The notes beneath the pieces are model-generated. The model did not search any database. It was not told where the DNA came from and saw nothing but the letters and a program-made list of their open reading frames with translations. This document shows positions 1 through 6,601 of a DNA stretch of 23,441 nt, piece after piece (the stretch's first letter is position 1; each line of letters opens with the position of its first letter). This DNA comes from a virus, in IMG/VR virus record IMGVR_UViG_3300009183_000374, positions 1 through 23,441 of that record, one strand, 5' to 3'. A program made the position numbers and the translations under genes.

Positions 1-242
1 GCTGATAATAATGATACAAAAAATGTTTTTTTACTTTTAGGTGGTGCTTGTACAAAACTAAAGTTACCATAAGTTCCTAATGGTACTGGAAATATAATTT
101 CACCATCTTTACTTTCATAACTTTTAACACCGAATGATATTGCTGGTTTTGGATGTTCTATTTTTTCTAATGGATTTAATATAGCTTCATCAACTATAAA
201 TTCCATCATTAAACGTTTTTCTTGTTTTTGTTCTTTTGTCAT
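1..242 (-). CDS. RecA/RepA-like ATPase, N-terminal part (runs off left edge)
   Basis: The first 80 residues are visible, from ATG at 242; the frame is still open at base 1. An N-terminal region of about 55 residues leads into PLGTYGNFSFVQAPPKSKKTFF. This fits the start of a RecA/KaiC-type ATPase core as found in phage replication proteins: a short strand followed by a P-loop. The P-loop APPKSKKT (residues 66-73) deviates from GxxxxGK[S/T]: the first Gly is Ala and the second is Lys, but the Lys-Thr pair is kept. The gene follows the SSB-like gene, with a terminator between them. A role in replication or recombination as a helicase or loader ATPase is inferred from this motif and the neighbouring ERF and SSB genes. 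The Walker B region lies outside the window, so the exact family is unsettled. Confidence 0.55.
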   Translation of the reverse strand, partial: MTKEQKQEKRLMMEFIVDEAILNPLEKIEHPKPAISFGVKSYESKDGEIIFPVPLGTYGNFSFVQAPPKSKKTFFVSLLS

Positions 243-251
243 TGTTTTTGT

Positions 252-285
252 TAAAAAAGGGCAGCGTTTAAACTGCCCAATTAAA
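252..285 (-). terminator. Intrinsic terminator after the SSB-like gene
   Basis: On the minus strand GGGCAG pairs perfectly with CTGCCC (plus positions 273-278 and 259-264) across an 8-base loop, followed directly by TTTTTT. It starts a few bases after the stop of the SSB-like gene and lies before the ATPase start at 242, so it should end or attenuate the ERF-SSB transcript. Confidence 0.85.
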
Positions 286-286
286 T

Positions 287-580
287 TTAAAATGGTAAAT
301 CACTTTCAACTGATGCAGTTACTTTGTCTTTTTTAGGTGCTGTTTTAATTTCACCATTTGTCCATACTACATTACCATTTCCTAAATAAACTTTAGGTTT
401 CTTTGCTTCACGTTCTTCTTGTGTTTGACTATCAGTTAAAGAAACGTTTTGACCAAACTGATTAGCTTCATCATTTACCCCAACTGTGAAATTGTAGTAT
501 ACTGCGCCATCTTTACCTGATACAAATTTTTCTTTTGGTAATTTGTCTACTCTTAAACTTACATTAATAATTGCACTCAT
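287..580 (-). CDS. Putative single-stranded DNA-binding protein
   Basis: This 97-residue protein probably coats single-stranded DNA for the recombination system encoded just upstream. Visible support: a short beta-rich N-terminus (NVSLRVDKLPKEKF), a tyrosine-containing strand (AVYYNFTVGVND), a charged middle (TQEEREAKKPKVYLGNG) and a C-terminal tail ending ESDLPF. A short acidic tail closing with DLPF is the classic SSB protein-interaction tip (E. coli SSB ends in DDDIPF). The body is shorter than a full bacterial SSB, so it is either a small phage OB-fold or a divergent relative. It sits 47 bases downstream of the ERF gene and is followed by an intrinsic terminator, so it is probably the last gene of that transcript. 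The family is inferred from the tail, composition and context. Confidence 0.6.
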   Translation of the reverse strand: MSAIINVSLRVDKLPKEKFVSGKDGAVYYNFTVGVNDEANQFGQNVSLTDSQTQEEREAKKPKVYLGNGNVVWTNGEIKTAPKKDKVTASVESDLPF

Positions 581-627
581 ATTTTTTATATTTAAAATTT
601 GCTTACTCTATATAGTTTTCAGCTTCC

Positions 628-1191
628 CTATTTTACTTTCAACAATTCATCTTTAACTGCTTTTGCTAATTTATATTTATTTTCAATAGTTGCAATATTA
701 CCACCATTTTTTAAATATTCAATAGCTTTGTTAAATTCTGGTGTGTTTTTATTTAACCATTTTAATTCTTCTTCTGCTTTTACTTCTTTATCGTGTTTAT
801 TAGTTGCATCAGCATCTTGTGTATCATCAATTAAAAGTAAGTTACCTAATGCGTATTTTTTAGCATAAGAAGAAGCAGAACCAAATTGTTGTGGTACTTG
901 CATTCCTTTTTGATTTAAATCAACACCTACTATTGCAGTAGCTATTATTTCATTAACACCATTATTATCTAACATACAAGCACTTGAATTAATAATTGGT
1001 GGATTAACATTTATAATATCTTCTCTAATTACAAATGATACTTGGTATTTTTCATTAAATGGTTTTAATGCTTCTAATATATCTTCAGCACTTCTAAAAT
1101 TGTATTTACCAAAACTATTAAATTTTGATTTGTTTGCTTTAAATTCTTTTTGAATTAAAGATAGTTTTTGATTTAAGTTTAAATCTTTCAT
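628..1191 (-). CDS. erf: ERF-family single-strand annealing recombinase
   Basis: This 187-residue protein matches the ERF (essential recombination function) family, which anneals complementary single strands during phage recombination and genome circularisation. The N-terminal helix is followed by FGKYNFRSAEDILEALKP (residues 28-44). The family hallmark lies at residues 97-127: GMQVPQQFGSASSYAKKYAL followed by the GNLLLIDDTQDAD stretch. The C-terminal 55 residues are Lys/Glu-rich and less conserved, as usual for the family, and length is normal. The start lies one base after the stop of the 59-residue gene, so the two are probably translationally coupled. The SSB-like gene follows, giving an annealase-SSB pair. 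The promoter ahead of the 59-residue gene probably drives all three. Confidence 0.88.
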   Translation of the reverse strand: MKDLNLNQKLSLIQKEFKANKSKFNSFGKYNFRSAEDILEALKPFNEKYQVSFVIREDIINVNPPIINSSACMLDNNGVNEIIATAIVGVDLNQKGMQVPQQFGSASSYAKKYALGNLLLIDDTQDADATNKHDKEVKAEEELKWLNKNTPEFNKAIEYLKNGGNIATIENKYKLAKAVKDELLKVK

Positions 1192-1192
1192 T

Positions 1193-1372
1193 TTACTTTG
1201 TTTTTAAATTGTATAATTCTTTTTTAATAATTGTTTTGTACTCTTTTGGGCATTGTTCATCTGCTAATTCAAAGCAATAAGTTTCTAATGTACTTAATAA
1301 ACTTTCTAATTCGCAAATCTTACTTTGCATTGTTTCAATTCTAAATCTGTTGTAGTCTAATAAATCTTTCAT
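1193..1372 (-). CDS. Small coiled-coil protein, 59 aa, unknown function
   Basis: The reading frame starts at ATG 1372 and stops with TAA at 1193, one base before the ERF start. The product begins MKDLLDYNRFRIETMQSK and ends IIKKELYNLKTK. It is rich in Glu, Lys and Leu and probably a single long helix or short coiled coil, with two cysteines. I do not recognise the family. It is the first gene after a candidate promoter (1398-1448) and is tightly coupled to erf, so it is probably an early gene, perhaps a recombination accessory or regulator. Reality is supported by the lack of stops, a sensible start context and filling the gap between promoter and erf. Confidence 0.7.
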   Translation of the reverse strand: MKDLLDYNRFRIETMQSKICELESLLSTLETYCFELADEQCPKEYKTIIKKELYNLKTK

Positions 1373-1397
1373 TGTTATTTGTTTTTTAATTATGGTA

Positions 1398-1448
1398 CAA
1401 ATCTAACTATTAAATTAATACAAAAATAAACTTTAACATTTCTTTAAC
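1398..1448 (-). promoter_or_regulatory. Candidate early promoter with tandem GTTAAA sites
   Basis: The minus strand carries TAGATTTG (plus 1398-1405), a match to the Bacteroidetes -7 box TAnnTTTG, 26 bases before the ATG of the 59-residue gene. Further upstream lies GTTAAAGAAATGTTAAA, a direct repeat of GTTAAA with an 11-base period (plus 1432-1448). The same arrangement at the same distance from a TAnnTTTG box occurs at 20456-20506, which argues against chance. Confidence 0.6.
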
Positions 1449-1456
1449 TTTTATAC

Positions 1457-1490
1457 AAAAAAAAGAGTGGCTATAAAACCACTCCTTCTT
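1457..1490 (-). terminator. Intrinsic terminator after ninG
   Basis: On the minus strand GAGTGG (plus 1479-1484) pairs with CCACTC (1465-1470) over an 8-base loop and is followed by eight T. A-T and G-T pairs can extend the stem to about nine base pairs. It lies between the ninG stop and the next promoter, so ninG forms its own transcription unit. Confidence 0.85.
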
Positions 1491-1512
1491 GACAAAAACA
1501 ATTTAAAAAACA

Positions 1513-1911
1513 TTATGTAAATTTATGCAAGATATTTACCTGTTGTTTATAGTAATCAATCATATCAATTAATTCTACATCAGCAAATTTAACTATTTGT
1601 TTTGATTTTAAATAAAGTTCTTCTGATAACTTATTACCAAGATATAAACTATATTTATATTGTTCACCCGCCTTGAAAACGTTGCAACCCATACATTGAA
1701 CCTGGCAATTATCTTCATCCCATCTTGTTGAGTAATTTGCTCTACTCATAAAATGGCCGTTCTGCATCTTTTTCCAATGGTCTTTTTTGCCACAAGTAAC
1801 ACATTCAGCTATTTCATTTTTTGCATATCTTAAACGAATATACTGGCTAAAAATTGTATCTAATTCTTTTATTAGATTTTTCCTTAAAGGTTTCTTTGCT
1901 ACTTTTGTCAT
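1513..1911 (-). CDS. ninG: NinG/Rap-like recombination protein
   Basis: This 132-residue protein resembles lambda NinG (Rap), a nuclease-like protein that acts on recombination intermediates. A basic N-terminus (KKPLRKNLIKELDTIFSQYI) precedes a zinc-binding core. The core has CVTCGKKDHWKKMQNGHF (C37, C40, H53), then the DEDNCQVQCMGCN stretch (C69, C73, C76), with the typical 'GHF..R' and 'QC..CN' signatures. Two CxxC pairs plus the GHF histidine suggest a treble-clef HNH-like fold. Lambda NinG is longer; this matches the shorter core form common in Bacteroidetes phages. The gene has its own promoter-like TAnnTTTG box upstream and a terminator downstream, and lies beside the ERF-SSB genes. Confidence 0.85.
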   Translation of the reverse strand: MTKVAKKPLRKNLIKELDTIFSQYIRLRYAKNEIAECVTCGKKDHWKKMQNGHFMSRANYSTRWDEDNCQVQCMGCNVFKAGEQYKYSLYLGNKLSEELYLKSKQIVKFADVELIDMIDYYKQQVNILHKFT

Positions 1912-1937
1912 ATAACGTATTTTAGATATGATTTAAA

Positions 1938-1965
1938 CAAAGATAATTGATTTTAAGTATACTTA
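1938..1965 (-). promoter_or_regulatory. Candidate ninG promoter with palindromic operator
   Basis: The minus strand has TATCTTTG (plus 1938-1945), a TAnnTTTG match 27 bases ahead of the ninG ATG. Just upstream, within the expected spacer, is the perfect 12-base palindrome TAAGTATACTTA (1954-1965), a plausible repressor site. No clear -33 TTG is seen at the usual distance. Confidence 0.45.
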
Positions 1966-2323
1966 TATACCTTGACTAAAAATTGTGTCTTAAAAACGTT
2001 TATTTTCTTTATTTTTAATTTCTTAATAATATATATATTAATATAAATAACTTATTTAGTTCAAAGAATATTATAATTTAATATATATTTATTTATTTAG
2101 TTCAAAGAATATTATAATAAATAATAATTTTAAAATATTAAATCTATATTTCAAATATAATATTTAATTATATAAATAAAATAATTACTTATAAACAAAT
2201 ATTTAATATATATAATAATTTAATTAATTCAAGAATATTATAATAAATATATATATATAATTATTTAATTCAAAGATAATATAATATATATATTAAAAAA
2301 TATAATAATAAATATATAATATA
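1966..2323. other. Non-coding, almost pure A/T region between lysis and early genes
   Basis: About 360 bases without a credible gene on either strand separate the end of the spanin gene from the ninG promoter. The sequence is almost entirely A and T with very few G or C, and contains the repeat family listed separately. TAnnTTTG matches on the minus strand occur at 2152-2159 and 2271-2278, but such words are expected by chance here. Candidate roles are a replication origin (easily melted DNA), a regulatory hub between late and early genes, or low-complexity filler. Nothing in the sequence decides between them. Confidence 0.6.
2052..2289. repeat. Four degenerate direct repeats in the A/T region
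   Basis: Four copies of a 25-30 base unit lie in the same orientation. Their plus-strand core is TTATTTAGTTCAAAGAATAT followed by TATAAT. The copies lie near 2052-2079, 2092-2122, 2220-2248 and 2261-2289. Copies 1 and 2 are nearly identical, copy 3 lacks one A, and copy 4 has CAAAGATAAT. Copy 4's CAAAGATAAT also occurs at the ninG promoter (1938-1947). Irregular spacing and lack of spacers of constant length rule out a CRISPR array. Confidence 0.65.
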
Positions 2324-2830
2324 TTAAATAAATAACTTAAATATATAATTAATAATTTTAAATCTATATTTATAAATAATATAAAATAATATAATTAATA
2401 ATATATAATAAAAATATATAACTAAACTTTCTTTTTTATCTATTTTTTTTTCTTTTAATACTTTTGAAGTAGAAACAACTTGCTTACTATGTTTTATTTG
2501 TTGTTTTAAAGCGTTTTGTGACACTTTCTTTTGATTTGTATGTAAACTATTGTCTTTTGTTTTTTTGTGTCTTATTTTAACGTTTTTATAAGTTTTACCA
2601 TTTACAACTATTTCTTTTGTGTTATCTATTGGTTCAATTATAATTTCATCTTCAGTTTTATCTATTTTAGAATTGTTGTTTATTTCAGTATTTTCATTTG
2701 TTTTTATTTCTGTTTTTACATCAACAACTGAAACACTATCTTTCTTTTCTTCTAAATTTGTTTTACTAACTTTTCTTGAACCACAAGATATAAATAATAA
2801 ACTAACTAAAATATAAATCAGCTTCTTCAT
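2324..2830 (-). CDS. Putative unimolecular spanin (lipoprotein with C-terminal membrane helix)
   Basis: The 168-residue product starts with a lipoprotein signal peptide, MKKLIYILVSLLFISCGS, with a lipobox-type cysteine at C16. A long hydrophilic Lys/Glu/Asn-rich region follows. The C-terminus has one strong hydrophobic segment (about residues 135-153) followed by a basic stretch KYRFK. An outer-membrane lipid anchor plus an inner-membrane C-terminal helix in one chain is the architecture of u-spanins such as phage T1 gp11, which join the two membranes in the last lysis step. It overlaps the lysozyme gene by 29 bases, completing a lysis cassette. The membrane-helix codons merge into the A/T-only DNA downstream. 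The alternative is an unrelated lipoprotein; the topology and position favour the spanin. Confidence 0.7.
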   Translation of the reverse strand: MKKLIYILVSLLFISCGSRKVSKTNLEEKKDSVSVVDVKTEIKTNENTEINNNSKIDKTEDEIIIEPIDNTKEIVVNGKTYKNVKIRHKKTKDNSLHTNQKKVSQNALKQQIKHSKQVVSTSKVLKEKKIDKKESLVIYFYYILLIILFYIIYKYRFKIINYIFKLFI

Positions 2831-3248
2831 TTCTTCTATTTGTTAAACCATTAATAACTTTACCACCAGCTTTATTCCATCTTAAAAATTCTGCTTTTAG
2901 TGTTAAGTCATTAGGATTTTTATTTATTTTTTTTAATAATGTAGATGAAGAAAAATTACCAGTTCCAACATTATAAGCAAATGAAACTAAAGCATTAAAT
3001 TGATTTTGTGTTAATTCAGTTATCACTAATTCATCTACTCTTTTTGCAAATCTATTAGCTATTTCTTTAAACATTTCAAATGCTTGTTGTTTAGTAATAT
3101 CTTTGTCTAATAGTGTTACTCTTTTACCATCTGAATAATATGTATTTCCATAACCTATTGTTGGTATTTTAGCTGGACACAAATAAGGATTTAAACTCAA
3201 TCCTTCGTGTTTAGTTATAAATAAATAACCTTTATTATCTAATATCAT
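2802..3248 (-). CDS. GH24 (T4-type) lysozyme, endolysin
   Basis: This 148-residue muramidase cleaves the MurNAc-GlcNAc bond of peptidoglycan at lysis. Catalytic Glu15 lies in KHEGLSLNPYLCPAKIPTIG, followed by the family's TIGYG strand; Thr30 corresponds to T4 Thr26. The position of T4 Asp20 is Cys24, a substitution common in phage GH24 enzymes of the 'YLCPAG..TIGYG' type. Later motifs are LTQNQFNALVSFAYNVGTGN followed by FSSSTLLKKIN, and the C-terminal GLTNRRNEEADLY. There is no signal peptide or signal-anchor, so a holin or similar release step is expected. The start overlaps the upstream stop as ATGA, and the 3' end overlaps the spanin gene by 29 bases. Length is normal for the family. Confidence 0.93.
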   Translation of the reverse strand: MILDNKGYLFITKHEGLSLNPYLCPAKIPTIGYGNTYYSDGKRVTLLDKDITKQQAFEMFKEIANRFAKRVDELVITELTQNQFNALVSFAYNVGTGNFSSSTLLKKINKNPNDLTLKAEFLRWNKAGGKVINGLTNRRNEEADLYFS

Positions 3249-3658
3249 CTGTTTGTTTTTTTATAGCTTTCAAATTGCTTTTTAAGTGCTTCGTGGTCTT
3301 TTTCCAACTGCAAATATTTACCTTCTAATTCATTAAATTTATCTTTCCAATATTTACTTGCTTCTACTTCTTTTGCATAAGCTAAATACAAATCATTAAA
3401 TTGCTTTTGTAAACTTCTAACATCATTTCTTAAATCTGCAATATCTTTAGTTTGTTCAACATTACAAGCTCTTAATTCATCCCTATCAGTTTTTAAATCT
3501 TCAACTAAAGCATCATAGATATTTTGAACTTTAGTTAAAAAGTCACCATTGCTGTTTTTTATTTCAACTTTTTTAGCTTGTTTACCACCAAATATCCAAG
3601 CTATTGGAATTGATATTGTACTAACTATTGCAACCCAATTTTCTAATAACCAAATCAT
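3245..3658 (-). CDS. N-terminal membrane anchor plus coiled coil; lysis-cassette protein, holin candidate
   Basis: The 137-residue product has one hydrophobic helix at its N-terminus (WLLENWVAIVSTISIPIAWI), then a basic patch (GKQAKKVEIKN) and a long charged region with heptad-like spacing from about residue 45 to the end. The positive charges after the helix suggest the N-terminus faces out and the coiled coil lies in the cytoplasm. That topology is opposite to a Rz-type inner-membrane spanin. It sits directly before the lysozyme with an ATGA overlap at each end, as expected for a lysis gene. A holin or holin-regulator role is inferred from position only; the single helix is atypical for classical holins. 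It could instead be a structural or membrane-associated accessory protein. Confidence 0.55.
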   Translation of the reverse strand: MIWLLENWVAIVSTISIPIAWIFGGKQAKKVEIKNSNGDFLTKVQNIYDALVEDLKTDRDELRACNVEQTKDIADLRNDVRSLQKQFNDLYLAYAKEVEASKYWKDKFNELEGKYLQLEKDHEALKKQFESYKKTNR

Positions 3659-4092
3659 ATCACTATTGCTTCAGCTTGTTGAAATATTTCATCTACTTGG
3701 TCATCAGTCATTCCTGTAACAGACTGAATAAATAAAACAGTTTGACTATTTCTTTCTACTGTTGTACCATAGTTCCAAACATTTTTAGCAGCAGTTTTAT
3801 TTGGTTCATCTAATTGGTCTAAAGCACTTTCTATTGTAGTTTCTAAATTCATTAACTTTAAAATAGTTCGCACTCTCCAAAGTTGTACCTCGCTTGGTGT
3901 TTTATCTTTGAATGCTTGGTCTATTTCTTCTGGTGTTGCACCTTCATAAAATGTTCTTGTGTCAAAATTAAAATATGGTTTAACCATTTCAACTTGCAAA
4001 AGTTCATTAATTAAAACTTCAGTTTCTAAACATTCATTTGAGTAAGTAACTCCGACAACTTGATTAGTTGATATATTTATTATTGTTTTCAT
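3655..4092 (-). CDS. Tail-fibre-adjacent protein, unknown function
   Basis: This 145-residue protein begins MKTIINISTNQVVGVTYSNE. Its middle is alpha-helical, with PSEVQLWRVRTILKLMNLE, EPNKTAAKNVWNYG and a C-terminal GMTDDQVDEIFQQAEAI. I recognise the layout as a type of small protein often placed right after the tail fibre gene in phages, but I know no assigned function. It begins two bases after the fibre stop and overlaps the next gene by ATGA, so it belongs to the fibre-lysis operon. Fibre assembly or chaperone activity is possible from position alone. Confidence 0.65.
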   Translation of the reverse strand: MKTIINISTNQVVGVTYSNECLETEVLINELLQVEMVKPYFNFDTRTFYEGATPEEIDQAFKDKTPSEVQLWRVRTILKLMNLETTIESALDQLDEPNKTAAKNVWNYGTTVERNSQTVLFIQSVTGMTDDQVDEIFQQAEAIVI

Positions 4093-4094
4093 AT

Positions 4095-6266
4095 TTAGTT
4101 ATTTATGTAACACATTACAGGTGTTGAGCTATCTCCAGAAGTCCCTAATGTTAAAGTAAAAAACAAGTACAATGTATTTGCAGTATTATAAGAAGTTGAA
4201 CCAGTTACACCAGCAGTATTAGCAATATCTGTAACTGATGAAGTACTAAAAGGAAATCCATACAAATTACCACCGTTCAAAGAAAAAGTTCGTGTTATTA
4301 ATATATTTGATGCTAAAGCAGCAGATGAAAAAGTAGCTATTTGTGTTGCTCCAGATAAAGTATTACTTGTATTTATTCTTAAACGAATTGTAGTAGTTCC
4401 AGTTGTAATTGGTTTTGAAACTAAATATAAAATTTTCATTATATCAGTACTATTAAAGGTATTACCAGAAATAGTTGCAGTTGCTATAATAGTTTCAGCA
4501 GTTGTACCAGTGTGAGCAGTTTGTGAAGTTTGAATAAATCTATAAGGCGTATATGCTAAAGCATTTTGTTTTAATGCCAATGCATCAAACACAGCGTTTT
4601 GACTTGGTGCTATTGTTGTAACACCATCTGTAATAGCATCAGCTACTTTTGCATTTATAGCAGTTGTTTGTGCTGAACTTACTGGTTTATTTGCATCACT
4701 TGTATTATCTACATTACCTAATCCAACAAATGATTTATCTATTGTTTTATTTTTCCATAAATCTGTTGAAGTTTCATAAACTAAACCTTGATTGTTTGCT
4801 ACACTTGAAATAAAAACATTGTGAAGTTCATCAAGTTCCCATCCGTTCATTATCTTAACATAAATCTTACCATTGATTGCGTGAGCATATTCAACGTAAC
4901 CTAAAACAACAATATGACCAGTTGAACCATTTGGTTTAATATTTGTCATTTTACCAGCAGTTGTTGGTGATAAATATAATACATCACCATCTGACCAAGT
5001 TTCACTTTGTAAACTTCCTGTTGTATTTATACCTTCTAATTGACCAACTGTAATAATAAATCCTTCTTGATTTGCAGCAATAGTTTCTGTTACTATCCCT
5101 AAAGTATCAGCACTATTTAAATCATTATTAGCTCTTGCTAAATCAACTGCTAATCTTTGACCTTGAGCACCACTAACTTTTACAACTTGATATGCTGCTT
5201 TTGTTAATGTAGTATTAGGTGAAACTTTGTTTACTATTCTTGCAACTAAATCAACTCCATTTTTTAAAATAACATTACCACCTTTTAAAGTGGTTTCTGT
5301 ACTTCCTAAAGTATCATTCCATCTTGTAACAGCAACACCAGCAGTTCCACTTGGTGTAGTGTCTAATTCTATTTGACCAGCTTTTAATTCATATTCACCT
5401 AAATCAACATCAGCAGTTGCACCTGTATAAGGCACTAAAGTTGAAGTGTCAGGAATATCAGTAGTTAAAGCAAATGTTCCATCTGCATCAGGTAATTGAT
5501 AAACTCTATTATCACTTAATGTTGATGATTGTATTTTTGCTTTAAAATCATTATCATTTATAAAAGATAAAGAATTACTATTTTTATCTACATTAAATAC
5601 TTCTTGTGTTGTATGATTTTTAAATGATAACCCTAAATCATCAGTCCAACTTAAATAACCATAATCAACTACATCATTACTATATAAGCCTAATGAATTT
5701 ACTTCTACATCATTTGTTGTTGTATTTCCAGCATCAGTAACTTGTTGAAGCGTTGGTGTAATACCAGTATTTACTAATTCCCAAACTGCTGCATCTTCTG
5801 TTGGGTCTATACAAAGATAAACATCACCATTGTCTAAAATCCATCTTGTATTTTGAACAAAACCTTTAGTTACATCATCTGTTGCAGTTGGTGTATAAGT
5901 AAGATTATGTGATACTTCACGAATAATAGTTCCACCATCATTCATTATGTAAAGTCTACCAGCTTCCCATTTGTGTTCATATCCTACACCACAAATTTGT
6001 GAAATACCTTTAGAACCACCATTACCAGCATCAATAGTTCCTTTTTTAAGCATTGAACCATTATCTAATATAATAGCATCACCATTTGAAATATTTATAT
6101 TTTCACCATCTGTTACATTTCCTAAATCTAAAGTTTGTGCTAATGTTTGTGTTCCACCACCACCACCTGTTACTTTATTTATATTAACTGTAATAAGATT
6201 ATCAGTAACATTAATAGTAACTTCTTCAATGGTTTCACCTACGTTTATATCTATAATATCACTCAT
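4095..6266 (-). CDS. Tail fibre / receptor-binding protein
   Basis: This 723-residue protein is probably the tail fibre that contacts the host. The N-terminal ~35 residues are Val/Ile/Thr-rich (VTINVTDNLITVNINKVTGG), ending in a Gly run that may act as a hinge after the attachment domain. The central part is Thr/Asn/Gly-rich beta-structure. Around residues 515-545 is GLGNVDNTSDANKPVSSAQT, a signature shared by many phage tail fibres, followed by the helical IAPSQNAVFDALALKQNAL. The C-terminal ~150 residues are a Ser/Thr-rich beta domain, probably the tip; no intramolecular chaperone (peptidase S74) motif is visible. It starts at a TAATG overlap with the BppU-like gene, suggesting coupled synthesis of baseplate and fibre proteins. 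Confidence 0.8.
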   Translation of the reverse strand: MSDIIDINVGETIEEVTINVTDNLITVNINKVTGGGGGTQTLAQTLDLGNVTDGENINISNGDAIILDNGSMLKKGTIDAGNGGSKGISQICGVGYEHKWEAGRLYIMNDGGTIIREVSHNLTYTPTATDDVTKGFVQNTRWILDNGDVYLCIDPTEDAAVWELVNTGITPTLQQVTDAGNTTTNDVEVNSLGLYSNDVVDYGYLSWTDDLGLSFKNHTTQEVFNVDKNSNSLSFINDNDFKAKIQSSTLSDNRVYQLPDADGTFALTTDIPDTSTLVPYTGATADVDLGEYELKAGQIELDTTPSGTAGVAVTRWNDTLGSTETTLKGGNVILKNGVDLVARIVNKVSPNTTLTKAAYQVVKVSGAQGQRLAVDLARANNDLNSADTLGIVTETIAANQEGFIITVGQLEGINTTGSLQSETWSDGDVLYLSPTTAGKMTNIKPNGSTGHIVVLGYVEYAHAINGKIYVKIMNGWELDELHNVFISSVANNQGLVYETSTDLWKNKTIDKSFVGLGNVDNTSDANKPVSSAQTTAINAKVADAITDGVTTIAPSQNAVFDALALKQNALAYTPYRFIQTSQTAHTGTTAETIIATATISGNTFNSTDIMKILYLVSKPITTGTTTIRLRINTSNTLSGATQIATFSSAALASNILITRTFSLNGGNLYGFPFSTSSVTDIANTAGVTGSTSYNTANTLYLFFTLTLGTSGDSSTPVMCYINN

Positions 6267-6601
6267 TATCTTGTTACATCATTTTTAATTACAAAATTTC
6301 CACTTATGTAAGTTTTAACAGTACCATCACCAAATTCAATTTCTATATCATATAAATAATTAAAAGCACAAATATCAATTATTTGTTCATTAATCTTAAA
6401 TAAACCATTTACATCATCAGTTATTGTTATACCAGCATTTGCAACTGAAGTTAAAGATAAAAATGGAATACCACCATATTCTTTACGTAACTGCATTCTA
6501 ATAATAGCATCTTCTAAACTATATGGTTCATCGTTTAATAGTAACTCAAAAGTTACTTCTTCAAATGTGTCTCCTTTAATGCTTTGAAAATTTAATCCCA
6601 T
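6266..6601 (-). CDS. BppU-like small baseplate/fibre-adaptor protein
   Basis: The 111-residue product begins MGLNFQSIKGDTFEEVTFEL and continues with LNDEPYSLEDAIIRMQLRKE, then GLFKINEQIIDI and YLYDIEIEFGDGTVKTYISG. The pattern 'GDTFE..FEL..N..P.dL..A.IRMQ' resembles the N-terminal beta domain of baseplate upper protein (BppU) families, which attach fibres to the tail. It lacks the C-terminal half of BppU. The stop overlaps the fibre start in TAATG. An adaptor between tail tip and fibre is inferred from the similarity and position. Confidence 0.55.
   Translation of the reverse strand: MGLNFQSIKGDTFEEVTFELLLNDEPYSLEDAIIRMQLRKEYGGIPFLSLTSVANAGITITDDVNGLFKINEQIIDICAFNYLYDIEIEFGDGTVKTYISGNFVIKNDVTR

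Noticed and set aside
2152-2278. TAnnTTTG boxes at 2152-2159 and 2271-2278 as separate promoters
   Set aside because: Such words are expected by chance in nearly pure A/T DNA, and no upstream element or adjacent start supports them.
2052-2289. Possible CRISPR array
   Set aside because: Repeats are degenerate, irregularly spaced and lack distinct spacers; there are no cas genes.
1966-2323. tRNA or structured RNA gene in the long gap
   Set aside because: No cloverleaf, no GC-containing stems; nearly pure A/T.
5971-6288. Plus-strand frame with a hydrophobic C-terminus opposite the fibre gene
   Set aside because: Pro/Ser/Ile pattern is the complement of Gly/Asp/Asn codons in the fibre; no support as a membrane protein.
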